Part shown: positions 33,706 through 46,000 of the stretch, piece by piece | Numbering within the stretch: the stretch's first letter is position 1 | Layout: each line of letters starts with the position of its first letter | Assembly: GCA_016806645.1 (NCBI GenBank) | Contig: JACSYO010001321.1 | Span: 418,501-482,500, forward strand | Direction of reading: 5' to 3' | Source: Ophiodon elongatus | Taxonomy: Eukaryota > Chordata > Actinopteri > Perciformes > Hexagrammidae | Length of the DNA stretch: 64,000 bases | Program-made: the position numbers and the translations under genes | Notes under the pieces: model-generated | Told to the model about the DNA's origin: nothing | Seen by the model: the letters and a program-made list of their open reading frames with translations, nothing else | The model's database searches: none

Positions 33706-34540
33706 AATAATTCTTTCACAGCGTTAACCATGTGTCATTGTACGTTTCTGCAAGCGTGATATGAGGCCGAATCGGAAGAAACTCCAAAATCTTTGTTTAC
33801 ATTTCTTGAGCCAGGATTAAAATATGTTTGATACCCTTAACCAGGGGTCAGCAACCTTTTTGATATGAATCCCCATTTTAAGAGACATTTCCCTCCCAAA
33901 ATCAGGGCATGTAACTATATATGAGATCACAATACCGATTTTGTTCACAGCAATAAAATTAAGAAAGTCTGCGAAGAAGGTAACAAATACTAGACGATCA
34001 AAGGCAGAGTAGGGCCGGTCTTTACAGAATGTGACATTTTTTATTAAACTACCGTAAAAATTAATGAGGGATCCACTGACAATGGCAGGGAGGTTATGTG
34101 GCATGCCGATGAGAGGGCACTTCAACATTTCCAAAAAATTCTCTTACACACTTATTGCTAGTGTGCCATTGGTTAAGCACACGTCTAAGTTCGGCTACTC
34201 CTGGTCTGACAAAAAGAGAAAAAAATATATAAATAAAGCATGTGTTGATGGAAATGTAAAGTCAACATAGATGGTAAAAATGGTCTACATAACAGTTTTT
34301 CTCTTTCCAGTCTGTCAAGAAGTAGAAGCTTTGTGGTTTTATATTCAAAACCATGAGGCCTCGCTGCCACAAACTCCAGCGGTTCTCTTGTATTCCTCCT
34401 CTAAATGCAGCTGTTACTGTATGAAATGTGCCGTGTGGCCTCTCATGGCATTATATCTGACAAACAGCCCTTCCACAAAAAAAAAAAAAACACTGCCTAA
34501 ATGTGTCTCTGCCCTTTTCACACAGAGGACATGATGGCGA
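33706..34540 (+). other. Intergenic spacer, nothing recognised
   Basis: AT-rich sequence with an A run near 34479. No gene or family copy identified. Confidence 0.4.
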
Positions 34541-34599
34541 CGCGAGCAGCAGCAGATGGCTCAAAATAAAAAAAGAAAAGGCTTCCTATTTTCACAGAC

Positions 34600-35060
34600 T
34601 GCTAATTAGAGCCCAGACCACAGCTCACCTTTAATGTCAGCCACAGACTGCTTTTAGCGCAATTATCCTAATGGGGTCCGGGCCTGTGAATAGCCTGTAA
34701 TGTTCAGGCCGAGGCCAGGAATTGCATTGGAGTTTAAGGATGTCAAAATAAAGGACAAGAGGGGTCTAATGCAGCGCAGATCCATTTATCACCGCAGCCG
34801 ACTGAGGACGAGACTTCAACCACGATTACCCAGAGAAACTATTTAATTAGATGCATTAATAATTGAACTAATTAGCTCCCATGTGTCTCGCAAATGAAGA
34901 GAGAACCCGGAGCTTCACTTGCACCTCATCAACTGATTAATTAGTCGGTTGATCGTTAGCTGTCTTGACGGCCTATATGCGATCAGATGAGAGGGCGGAT
35001 AATGAGGGAATTGTCGGTCGATGGTGCTGGTTAATTAGTGTGACCTGATCCAGGGGCCAT
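34600..35060 (+). promoter_or_regulatory. Candidate conserved enhancer with five TAATTA cores
   Basis: Unique, repeat-free DNA about 5 kb upstream of lmo1. TAATTA cores lie at 34613, 34844, 34869, 34938 and 35032. CTTTAATG, CCTAATGG and GATTAATTAG-type strings lie among them. Dense homeodomain cores in a clean block within a repeat-rich spacer are typical of conserved developmental enhancers. Conservation itself was not tested. Confidence 0.4.
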
Positions 35061-35529
35061 GTTAGAACAGTTGTTTACGCCATAGCTTCTAATGAGGAGG
35101 ATTTAGGCCCGGGTGATCTGTTTGGAAAGCAGGCTGCAGTGTTGTTTATGTACCGGCCTTGAAACCCCCCCGCCCAATGAAAATCACAATAATGTTCCAA
35201 TAATCTATCCGCAGGGACTAATGATGTGTCTGTGGTGCTCAAGATTAACTTTAAATAATGACCTTAACATACTTTGTGGTATTTTGATTCCTAAATCCTC
35301 AATATAGTGACGTACAGCAGGTCTGGGACTCAACAGTGAGTTCCAAGGCTATTTAGATTTCATGCTATTCATATAATATTCTAATAATACTACAAGGACT
35401 TGGTGGTCTGTGGTAGGTCTATTATAGAACATTGTAGCTGGTTTCCTCTGCAGCGTTCTTATAATATTCAGGACTTGTAGTATCATAGCTCTACTATAAG
35501 TCAAAGGCCTGGTAGACTCAGGTCTTTTT

Positions 35530-35900
35530 CTTAAGTAAAGGTAACAATACCACAGTGTAAAAATATTCTGTTAAGTAAAAAGTTCTACATTCAAAATCTA
35601 ACACAATTGAAAGTACAAAAGTATTTGTAACAAAATAAACTTTTCGTACCAAAAGTATTAAGCAGGATGTCCCAGAATGATTAATTAATTAATATCCAGG
35701 ATCTGTAAAGTAAGTAGTTATCAAATAAATGTGGTGGAGTAAAAAGAACAATATTTGCGCCTACAACTTGTAGTGGAGTAGAGGAACAAAGTAGCATAAA
35801 ATGAAAATACTCAAAGTAAAATACAAGTAGGCTGACTCAAAATTGTACTTAAGTATAGTACCTGAGTAAATATACTATAAGTACAAATATCTTCTGCAAA
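35530..35900 (-). mobile_element. Family 5 element, reversed
   Basis: Read reversed: TATTTACTCAGGTACTATAC, TAAGTACAATTTTGAGTCAG and TTTCATTTTATGCTACTTTG, matching the other family 5 copies. Confidence 0.7.
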
Positions 35901-36435
35901 AAACAAAGAATTCACGTAAAATTACTTTAAAATTGGCGTGTTTTTTTTAACTCCTTTTGGTGGTGAGACCAGGCCGACGGAGGTCAAAAAGTGATGTTAC
36001 GTGCCGAGTCTTTGGAGCGAGTGTCCAGAAATCCAGGATGTTTTATCGTTTTTTAACCAATGACGTCGCTGATAATGCCGAAGCCTCACTGCGTGACAAA
36101 AACCAGTCGAGCAGTGGTTCAGGAAATAAGGAACTAAAGACGCTAACGACTGACATGACTAATGACCAAATGTCAGGTTAGTTTAGCATGGGATCCGAAC
36201 AGCTGTCTCCCAGAGGGGGCAGCTTGAGCAAGTCGAAACACTGACATCTGATGAATACGCCGGCGTTAGCAGGTGCCTTTCTCTGCCGTCGTCCTTTAAT
36301 TATGCCACGTGGAGCTCTCGGAGGAGACATTTTCTTTTTTTTTTTCCCGGCTCAAATGTAGTGCCACTGCTGAAAAATGCTGGAACAAATGCGACAGGAC
36401 AGACATTGCAAACACAGGAGCTTCAGTGGAAAGGC
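35901..36435 (+). other. Intergenic spacer between repeats
   Basis: No gene or repeat recognised; a T-run lies near 36335. Confidence 0.4.
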
Positions 36436-36905
36436 AAGGCAAGTTTATTTGTAGAGCACATTTCAACAACAAGGCCATTCAAAGTGCTTCACATAAAACC
36501 ATTAAAAGCATCAAAACATAATGCAAAAGAAAAGAAGATTTAAAAACAATCAAGAACATTCATTTAAACATTAAAAATAATCAGTAAAAAAGCTTAAAGC
36601 ATTAAAAAGCTAACAAAAAATAGAATAAAAGTTGCAGTGCAGTTTAAGAAATAAAACACAGTAGTGAAATGCAGAAATGTATTAATATCCTTGAATCTGG
36701 TTCAATTAAAAGCAACAGCAAACAGAAAAGTCTTCAATCTGGATTTAAAGGAGTTTAGGGTCTCAGCAGACCTGCAGCTTTCAGGAACCTTGTTCCAGAT
36801 ACGTGGAGCAGAAAAACTGAACGCTGCTTCTCCGTGTTTAGTTCTGAAATGGGAGAACATCTTATGGGGCAGCTGTGGGAGAGGCTACACACACCGCAGC
36901 CTGTG
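36436..36905 (+). repeat. Family 2 element, copy 2
   Basis: It starts GGCAAGGCAAGTTTATTTGT and matches reversed 467-876 over most of its length (CATTCAAAGTGCTTCACATA; GTTTAGGGTCTCAGCAGACC). It extends further than copy 1 at the other end. Confidence 0.7.
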
Positions 36906-37440
36906 AGCATCATGTCCCTCGCAACACGACTTGATCCTAAAGGATCAAAGCCGAGAAGGAAAAGGCCAACATCTGAGTCTGCAGCCATAATTGGGTCGGC
37001 TCAAACCCTCCAATCACCATCAGAACAGTCATCAACATCACAGGGTGCTGAACTTGTAACCTTTTTTATTTTGGGGGTTTGAGGGTCAATTTTGATTCAT
37101 CACTACGCTCACTGACGAGGTCTGTGTGTATTTCTCAGTTAACAAACTGTGTGCGTCGCCTGGACGACGCACGGGAGGCCGGAGCAACCGTCGCCCGGTG
37201 TTTATTTGAAGCCAGCAAGCGGTTCAGGATTGGTTTTGGTACGATTGTGGTTGGAAAACAAAAGGCTGGGAAGCTTCTACCTGTCGCTTTTTAAACAGGA
37301 AGCTCCTCCTGCAGACAAGATAGTCCATAATTAATTAAGACAATAATAGAACAATTTTAAATTAAAAAAAAATAAAAAAATAACTCTAAATCATTGTTCT
37401 AATTGTCCTTGCACAGAAATATTAAAAGTATAGATTGTTA
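36906..37440 (+). other. Spacer between two family 2 copies
   Basis: GC-richer sequence (36900-37290), possibly a longer part of the family 2 element, then AT-rich DNA. No gene supported. Confidence 0.4.
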
Positions 37441-37680
37441 AGGCAAGGCAAGGCAAGTTTATTTGTATGGCACATGCTTCACATAAAATCATTAAAAGCA
37501 TCAAAACATAATGCAAAGGAAAAGAAGATTTAAAAACAATTAAGAACATTAATTTAAACATTAAAAACAGTCAGTAAAACATTAAAAAGCTAAAAAATAG
37601 AATACAAGTTGCAGTGCGGTTTAAGAAATAAAATAAAGTAGTGAAATGCAGAAATTGATTGAGATCCTTTAGGGTACTTA
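37441..37680 (+). repeat. Family 2 element, truncated copy 3
   Basis: AAGGCAAGGCAAGTTTATTT to GTAGTGAAATGCAGAAATTG matches 36436-36680, with a small deletion near the start. Confidence 0.7.
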
Positions 37681-38109
37681 AAAAGTCTATTCCCTAAAAC
37701 AATGAAAACTCCCCTCTGTACTTTATTCAGAATGGTACGGTCCGATTCCCCTCTGCTTGGCAGTTTGGACACATGACCTGCAGGTGACATGGAGGGGAGC
37801 TCATTCACAAACATTTTGGTTACGTGACGTCACATATGAACATTTATTTGAATGTATCAATACATAACTTTTGTTAGCAGGTTAGCATGCTATACCCACA
37901 TGTGCTAATGGTTTACCCCAGTGGGCTACACCCAAACCGCTAGTACTATATACAGTTTATATTCCTGGAATATTCCTGGAATTATCCTAGAATATTACAG
38001 ACAATGACCTCACTACGAAACTAACCGCTTCTTGGTATTTTTTTAATATATTTTTTTACTATTCATATGATATTCATACAATTATGGAATTGGAGTCTGT
38101 GGTCCTTAG

Positions 38110-38321
38110 TTTATAGTGACTCGTGGTGGAATGTAACTAAATACATTCACTCAAGTACTAAAGTACAATTTTACTTTCACTTTACTTTTGTACGTTACTT
38201 CTACTCAAAAAGCTTAAAAAGCTTATATTTAAAGCTTTATTTATTCTGGAGACTCAGATTATTGATACAAAAATATTAATCAACTAATAAATGATGATGT
38301 ATTATTATAGATTACCCAGCA

Positions 38322-38369
<48 letters not shown>

Positions 38370-38470
38370 ATTAAAATAAGATCCATCTTAACCAGCTGCA
38401 GCATTAAAGGGATGTACACATATTGCATCACAATCCAGTGGTATTATTCTAAAATGAGCCATTGTGCTTA
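38110..38470 (+). mobile_element. Family 5 element with (AT)n insert
   Basis: GTGGTGGAATGTAACTAAAT, CAAGTACTAAAGTACAATTT and AACCAGCTGCAGCATTAAAG are family strings. An (AT)n run fills 38321-38365. Confidence 0.75.
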
Positions 38471-38514
38471 ATGAGATACTTTTGGTACTTTAAGCATGAT
38501 AACGCCATTAAGTT

Positions 38515-38615
38515 CCCCCTCAGGTAAACACTGTACCTCTGTCAGCACTTTTACATTATTAGCCCCATTAGCCTCCAGCCAATCAGCCGTCACCATGTTG
38601 AGAGCTGTTGAGAAG
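38515..38615 (+). repeat. Family 6 element without the array
   Basis: CAGGTAAACACTGTACCTCT, GCCCCATTAGCC and CACCATGTTGAGAGC parallel the copy at 31670. Confidence 0.5.
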
Positions 38616-39029
38616 CAAAAGAAATGCTCCCAATCTTGTATGTAGCACATTTAAGTACATTTCAATCCTTATACTGTTTTAATACTTACAACAGAGTATT
38701 TTTACACCATAGTGAAACTTTTAAAAAGTAAAAACTTTTAGTGGGGACTTATCTCCCCTCAGATAATGACTTGGCTAACATAGTCCTTTAATAACATAGT
38801 GATAACATTCTTCATATAATTGCTTTTAGGCGTTTTTCTCCCTTATATTCCAGTAATCCTATAATTATCCTACAACAGTAACACCATGTGATACAACACA
38901 CCTGACCCACAACAACACCTAAAGCCACGCCCCTAGCTGCCCGTCGCTCCTCACAGGTATTAATGTCACTTGAAGCCCGACAAGGTGAATTTGGTGATAT
39001 CTGGTGATGACAGTGAGCGATCCCGTAAT

Positions 39030-39059
39030 TCTCGCGTGATCTCGCGAGATCTCGCGAGA
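39030..39059 (+). promoter_or_regulatory. Three tandem TCTCGCGAGA-type 10-mers
   Basis: TCTCGCGTGA (39030) is followed directly by two perfect TCTCGCGAGA copies (39040-39049 and 39050-39059). This palindrome is a known CpG-promoter element bound by BANP. It lies about 1 kb before the lmo1 start codon. Confidence 0.6.
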
Positions 39060-39279
39060 TCGAATCCAGCTGCCAATCCAGGTGATGACTTTTATGGTAT
39101 TTTGTAATAATATAAGTGTGTATTCTGACCCTCATCTAAGCTGTTATTACTTCTGTCACAAAGAAAGAAGACACTAGTGCACGAGAATAAACTGAATATG
39201 TCACGCACTCACACGCACGCACACAAACTGGCGCGCACGCGGATGTGAACGTGCGCAGTAAAAGGCGCCGCATCTGCCG

Positions 39280-40026
39280 TGCTGGAGAGCCGGTGCTTTG
39301 ACTACAGGGCGCCCTGCAGATAATTGGTGTCCTTGGAGTTGAATAAGCTCATTCTAAAACACCTCAGGCCCGGGCTGTCCTGGTGTGTGACTGTCTATTG
39401 AATAATTGATTCAGAGAGGGAGGGGGCGGTTACTATCAGATCTGAGCATAATGACTTTATATAATTAGCACGCAGCGTTTGGAAAGAAAAAAAAAAAAAA
39501 AAAGCATTTGAGTGTGGGAGTTTTTCTTTTTTTTTTTTTTTGCAGAGAGAGAGAGAGGGAGGAAGAGAGAGAGAGAGGGAGGGAGGGAGAGGGAGAGAGA
39601 GGGAGGTCTGTGAGGAGGCTCAGTCCGTGCAGAGGAGCTCATCTGAGGGCAGCACCCGCAGCCTGTGCAGACACAGAAATGCTTCTGCACCGACACCAGC
39701 TGAGATAAGACGCACAGACACTCTTAATTTGAAGACATCTCTCCTGCCGGCAAGGTGATATTTATACATGCCTGTATATAAATAGACCCGGAGACGCTGC
39801 TTTCATCATCCGCGGGGCTTTTATTTCCCCGAGAAAGCGACTCAATGGCTGTTTCTCTCGGCTTTCTTCGCGGTAATGAGGAGCGGAGCTGAAGTTTGAG
39901 CGAGTGTCAAAGCCCTCTGTGTTTATTATCGCTCTTCGGGGTTGTTTTTTTTTTGTTTTTCTTTTTTTTTATCTGGAGGGGTCTCCTTGTTGTTGGATTG
40001 TAGTTTTTTTCCCCCCGAAAAAAAGG
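39280..40026 (+). promoter_or_regulatory. lmo1 promoter and 5' UTR
   Basis: A TATAAA at 39777-39782 (within TGTATATAAATAGACC) predicts a start near 39805. A (GA)n stretch spans 39546-39605, and AATTGG, AATAATTGATT and TATAATTAGC motifs lie at 39310-39470. Long T runs precede the ATG. The start could instead be upstream of the GA tract. Confidence 0.45.
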
Positions 40027-43000
40027 ATGGTGCTGGACAAGGAGGAGAGTAAGTACATAGGACTAAGATACATGTCTCTTTTCTCCGACGTGAATGTGTA
40101 GTTCCTTTTTCTTCTATGTAAGTAGGACAGCTGGAAAGGGGGTTTGACTGTGCAGCGTGAAAAACGTTTAAATAAAAGCCAGCAGAGAACAGATTTTCAT
40201 GTCAAACTTAAGAAATACTTTTATGATGATTAATGATGAAGTTGGCTCCTCCCTATCAGAAAACTACTGTTGTAATATTACAGGAACATGACGTTATACG
40301 TCTTATTAAGACATTATACCAACATTATATTCTTACAAAGGATCACATTTTGCATACATGGTGACCCAACTGGTTATTTTATTGTTATTAGATATTGATA
40401 ATTTACTGATATTTTAGTGTGTAATATTCAAGAGTAAATGCATAGTGATCATTTTATATCTCTCTTATCTGTATTGCTACCTTTTGATTATTTCCACATT
40501 GCATAAATTCAGTTGACAACCAAGATCAGCTTTCTAATTCAACATCTTTGTCTCTCTCCCGTCCACCGGTTGTTTCCTGCCAGGCGTGTCCCTCGTGTCC
40601 CTCCAGTCCAGGGAGAAGCCGCGGGGCTGCGCCGGCTGCAACGGGAAGATCCGGGACCGCTTCATGCTGCAGGCCTTGGACAGGTACTGGCACGAGGACT
40701 GTCTGAAGTGCGCCTGCTGCGACTGCCGCCTGGGCCGCGTGGGCTCCACCCTCTACACCCGGGCCAACCTCATCCTCTGCCGCAGGGACTACCTGAGGTA
40801 AGCCCCCACCTCCACAGGTGCGTCTGGCCTGAGAATGACCCCAGGGGGAGCGTTTGTGTGCAGCTTCAAAGCAACACTGCTGTCAAGTGCAGCGTTTTCA
40901 GTGTGTTAATCACGTGTGCTGTGCAAGATTGAGGCAGCTGAAGCAGACTGTAGATCCACTCTGGATCAAACCGCCTGATAAGTCATCAGACAAAACTGTG
41001 GGAACATGAGGTATGAACTTGACTCTGAGAGCCTCCATTAACAACAGCAGGACCGATGTGGACACAAGTGATTTTATCTTGAGCGAAACGTACAAATACA
41101 ATAAAGCCTGAAACAACGAAGCAGTACGGTTTCCCAAATGGCCGACTGTGTAAACCACCAAGCTTCAGGCTGATTTAGTGAAGCTTTCAGTCGAAACTAC
41201 GCAGAAGGTGTGTCATATATCTTAGAGATACAAAAAAAAAAAAAAAAACCCAGTCCAAACATGTTTCACCCGTACCGGTTTGGATGAGCTACTTGAGTCT
41301 ATTTTGAGTCATCACATTGGGGCTCCACATGTGTATTAAAAGTCTTTAGTGGACACGTGCTTCTTCTGCCTTCTACTATACCTGAAAAAGGGTTTTATCT
41401 CGTGGTCGGCTGCAGTATTCATCATATCTGCTCTGCTTTCTCTGGTTAACTTAACATTCTTTATGAACATTTATGACAATAAACAATGTACACAGAAAGA
41501 AACGAGAGAATAGAGGAGTGATGTTTGCACGAAGATGCACAAATTATGATTTAATAATGCAACAATACGCAACATTAGCTTGAGGATGTTAAAGAGCCAG
41601 TGTGGAGCTTTTCAGGGGATTTATTAGCAGAAAAAGGGAAATAACATTCATAACTATGTTTTCATTACCGTATAATCACCGGAAACTAGAAACCGGTGTG
41701 TTTTCGTTCGCTCAGAATGAGCCGATGATATCTACATAGGGAGCAGGTCCTCCTCACGGGTGCTCCATGTTTCTACAGGAGCCCAGAACGGACAAACCAA
41801 ACCAAAGCTTTTGCGTTTTTTTTACCTTACCCGAAGGCCACCGTAGTTCTCCGACCTACGCTTGGGGAAACCGCTGTATTGTGAGCAACATGAGTGCGAA
41901 ACCATGACAACCGCCAGCCGCTAAAGTGACGTTATTATGGCGTGGATGGCCTCTGAACGAGGTGAACGGCGTTACCGCAGTTTTTCTGCAGTCTTGGAAA
42001 GTGAGGATTGTTGTTTTCTTCTCTTCTCTATTTGATGATGTATCACGTCCTATAGCTTTGAATCAATAGGCTCCCACGTTGATAGAGGACCACCCTCCTC
42101 CCACTCTACTGATTAGTTAAACACAAGAATGTTGATTTTAAAAGCATTTATTCCATGTAGAATAATGGCTATTTAATTTTCCACGAGCCCGACAGTGGGC
42201 CTTTGAAGTTTGCAATTTATACATTTTTTGAGACCTTAAAAGAATTCCAGTCATGCAACGAGCCCTTCACAAGATTAAGTGATCTGTAACCACACAGCTT
42301 GATGTGTCTAAATTCTCCACACTGCACCGTTAAGGACCAGTTCAACGTTTAACTCGCTATTTTGCAGAGCGTAAGATGAGAAGGTTGATACCACTAATTC
42401 AGAGACTTAGCCGGTTAGCTTAGCAAACTAACCGAATTAAGGAATAGCTAAACGTCTTAGAAAACACACTCATTCGCTTTCTTGCAGAGACTTAGATAAT
42501 AAGATTGATACCACTATCATGTTTGCAGTGTAATTATGAAAGCTGGAGCCAGCAGCCGGTCAGCTTAGCTTAGCATAAAGACTGGAAACGGCTAGCCTGG
42601 CTCTGTCAACAGGCAAGTTGCCTTATAAGAAGGGTTTTTTCCTGGATCAGTAATTTCCTATAGTCTCTTAACTAAAGTGCCATTTTTTCTAAATCAACAA
42701 GATACATAACAATTTAATTAATTAGCATTAGAGGTGCTAGTAAGTGGCTTTCGTTAGCTTTGCGAGAGCGCTATAGGCTAGCTGTTTTCCTCTGTTTACA
42801 GTATTTTATGCTAAGCTAGGCTAACTCGTCTCCTGTGGCGTATTTAGTGGTATCAGTTTCCTATCTTTTGGCAGGAAAGCGAATAATAACTACTTTTGCT
42901 TTAAGTAGTTAATTGAAGTGTCTACTCTGCTTGTGCTCAAAGTATCTGCCACGTAATGAGGCAGGATGTTTCTAACACTTATAATACACTTATAAAACAC

Positions 43001-46000
43001 TTCAGATAAGGATAAATGTTTTCAGATTGTCTGAGCAGCTCCATCTGAACTCGATCGTGAACCCGATGAATTTATGAATAACTATTGTTTTAAATACACT
43101 ATGGATTCAAACAGTCTTCTGACCATGAATCACTTTGAAAACAAACCTAAACCCCGGGCACCAAACGGCCCTTGTGAGAGTTATGCAGCCTCCATTTTCA
43201 TGCCTGAAATAACGACGTCTGGTGTCAGGTCAGCAGGAGAACTCCTGATATCTCAGCCACATTGCTGAACTCATGTGTTAGTCTCATGTACAATCCAGCT
43301 GGATTTGGTTGGAGCTAAGTCTCTCATTAGCTGCGCTGCACTTAAGAGACCAAAACCCCTTTTGACAGTTAAATTGGCTAGATTGCCTCCTGTTTTCCTC
43401 ATCATTGTGAGGGTGCAGACCAAAAGCCTTTGAAGAGCAGGATTAAAACCATGTGATTTCTTTTAATTGGACCATTAGTAGAGAATTAGCATTGAGCTCC
43501 GTTGCCTCGTTAAGGAGGAGGAAGAAAAAAACAAAAAAAAAAACACCAGGTGCCTGCTCAGGACTGAGGCTCGTTAGATCAGAACATTTGGTTAATTAGG
43601 ACTCGCTTTTGTTCCCGCGCTGGTCACTCGTTTGATGACGTTTTTTTCATTTGTCGTGTGAAGCTCTGGGAGACACATGCTCGCCTCTCTCCTCCCTCCC
43701 TCCCTCCCTCCCTCACTGCCTCCTTTTTTTTCTTTTTTCTCTCGGACGTCGTTTTTCATAGCTGTTGCTCACCAAACCTCCTCTTTTTTTTCTATCTGGC
43801 CTCTAATGGAATATGGAAATCAGCAGCGGCAACTTATCTCCATGTGTGTCAGGCTCTTAGGGAGCCGTTTGTTCGTTCTTTCAGAGGTGAACGGGAGGTG
43901 AAGCAATCTGCTGCTGGTCAGCACCGAGTCACAGAGTATTTAAAAACAACACAGGGTTTGTTCTCAGGTAGTGTGAGGACATAGCTCATATGGTGACGGA
44001 TGAATGGGTAGTTTAAAAAAAAAAAGTGTAATAGATTGACTCAAATTCTTACCTCTGAAGTCAGTTTGAATGTCCTATGAGGCATGAAAAAAAAAACCCA
44101 TCCATCTGACTCTTAAAGTAAGTGACATTTTCATAGAAATTGACATTTTCATATCAGCGAATCTCCATTTTTCTGCCCTTTATCAGCTGCTGATATAATG
44201 CAACAGTGATTCAAGTTATAAATCCAGTTTATTAAAGCTTTTACATTTGACAAAAAATCTCAAGCATTTTATGTTTCCTGCAGCAACAACAGAGGTTTGT
44301 TCAGAAGAGGTAAAAAAATAAAAGTAATAATCCTGCTTTACGGATGAATATTGATGGCTAGCTGCATCACTTGGCCTTTGAGCACACCATATTCATCAAG
44401 GAGCCTAAATTGAGCCACACACGTTTTAAAAAGACGCTAATATATATAAACTAATACATTTTTGTTGAAGTAACTCTTTTTTTTTCTCACAAATTTCTAG
44501 ATGATTGCCGATGGGTTCAGAGATTGCTGCACACAATTTTAAATAGTTACGAAGAAACGAATTAAGAACAGGTCAGGTGCCAGCTGGTAATTAATGAAAC
44601 CCTATTAAGTAGTTCCTGAATAACTCTGAATCTAGGTCGAAATAGATAATGACGAGATACTGGAGAACAGACTTTGAGATGCTTTGTTATGAAACTATGT
44701 GAGGATGAGTTTCCTAGATATCTGTATGTGTGTGAATGTGTCTTGGTTTTGTGCTGCTCTCAGAATGTGGACACAAACGTGTTAGCGTAGTTCTTTATAT
44801 TCTGTTCTTTAACGCGTCGTATGATATTTACATTACTCCATTTAGTCGCGACTAATTTCCTGCCCTCTTTTTAAATAATCTCTTGAGACAAGCTTCTATC
44901 GTTTGGCTTATTTTATTCATTCTTTCTGTGTACTTTTATCCAATATTTAATTTTAGTTTGTTGGCCGTGTATTTGATTGCAAATGACAAATCTTGTGCAG
45001 ACATTCATGTTCCCCAGAAGATGAACCCCACTGACGTTTGTGATGCTCTGACTTTTTTATCTAGCAAAAACCATGATGTTGACATTTGGGGGTTTTGAGC
45101 GAAAATGCCTCCACAGCTACTGGATGGATTGCAATGAAATTTGGTTCAAACATTTAAGTTCCCCAAAGGATGAATCCCTCAACTTCTCCCTTGAGCGCTG
45201 CGCCCTCAGGGAAACATTTAAATACTTCGGTTTATGACCAAAGGCCTGCATTGTGTTTAATGCAAATTAGCAAATGCTAGCACGTTAAACTAAGATGGAG
45301 AACATGATAAACATTATAACTGCTAAACATCAGCACGTCAGCATTGTCATTGTGAGCATGTGTGTACGTCCTGTTAATTAGCTAACATTGGTTGTATCAG
45401 TGTTATTGCATTTTACTTGCTTTTAACTGCCAACGATAGCGGCTTTGCATTTTTTTGGGGGGGGGTTTTTGGATGTTGACACTACTGCAGTTATCTTTCA
45501 CTATGTGGTTAAAAAATTCTCCTACTCAGAATTACAACTAGGAGGCTGATGAGAATGTTTCCCCCCCGCCTGGCTGCTCTTAATTACGCACAAAATCCAT
45601 ACAATATGATGGAAGCGCTGCAGCAGCAATAAACCAGCAAATAACCTGCAGGAAATGCAGTGCAGTTTATCCCTTTAAAATAGTATTATTTGCAGAAAAG
45701 CTGCATGATTGAGCAACATCCGAGACTCGGTTGCAGGGGTCCTGTTGAACTACTTTTCAAGCTCTTTTATTTTTTATTATTACAGTGTTTTTCCCTCTTC
45801 ATTCTCTTGGCCTGAAATCTATCTTAAATGCGTCCAGACTAAAGGTCTGCTTGTCGCCCTCTTCCCCTCTGCAGGCTCTTCGGGGTGACGGGGAACTGTG
45901 CAGCCTGCAGTAAGCTGATCCCTGCCTTTGAGATGGTGATGAGAGCCAGAGACAACGTCTACCATTTAGACTGCTTTGCCTGTCAGCTCTGCCGCCAGAG

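Larger units (their letters stand above)
40798..45874 (+). other. lmo1 intron 2
   Basis: GTAAGC donor and CCCTCTGCAG acceptor. It holds family 8 (41585-41900), a foldback element (42335-42900) and family 7 (44985-45420), each listed. The block 43300-43640 looks unique, with AATTGG, GAATTAGC and GGTTAATTAGG strings, and may be regulatory. Confidence 0.65.

Noticed and set aside
33259..33710. Cys-Tyr-Val-Leu-rich open frames near 33.4 kb
   Set aside because: Repeat artefact of the GTTACGTT array.
23727..39000. Search for STK33 kinase exons
   Set aside because: No kinase motifs (GxGxxG, HRD, DFG) in any plausible exon; absence by eye is not proof.
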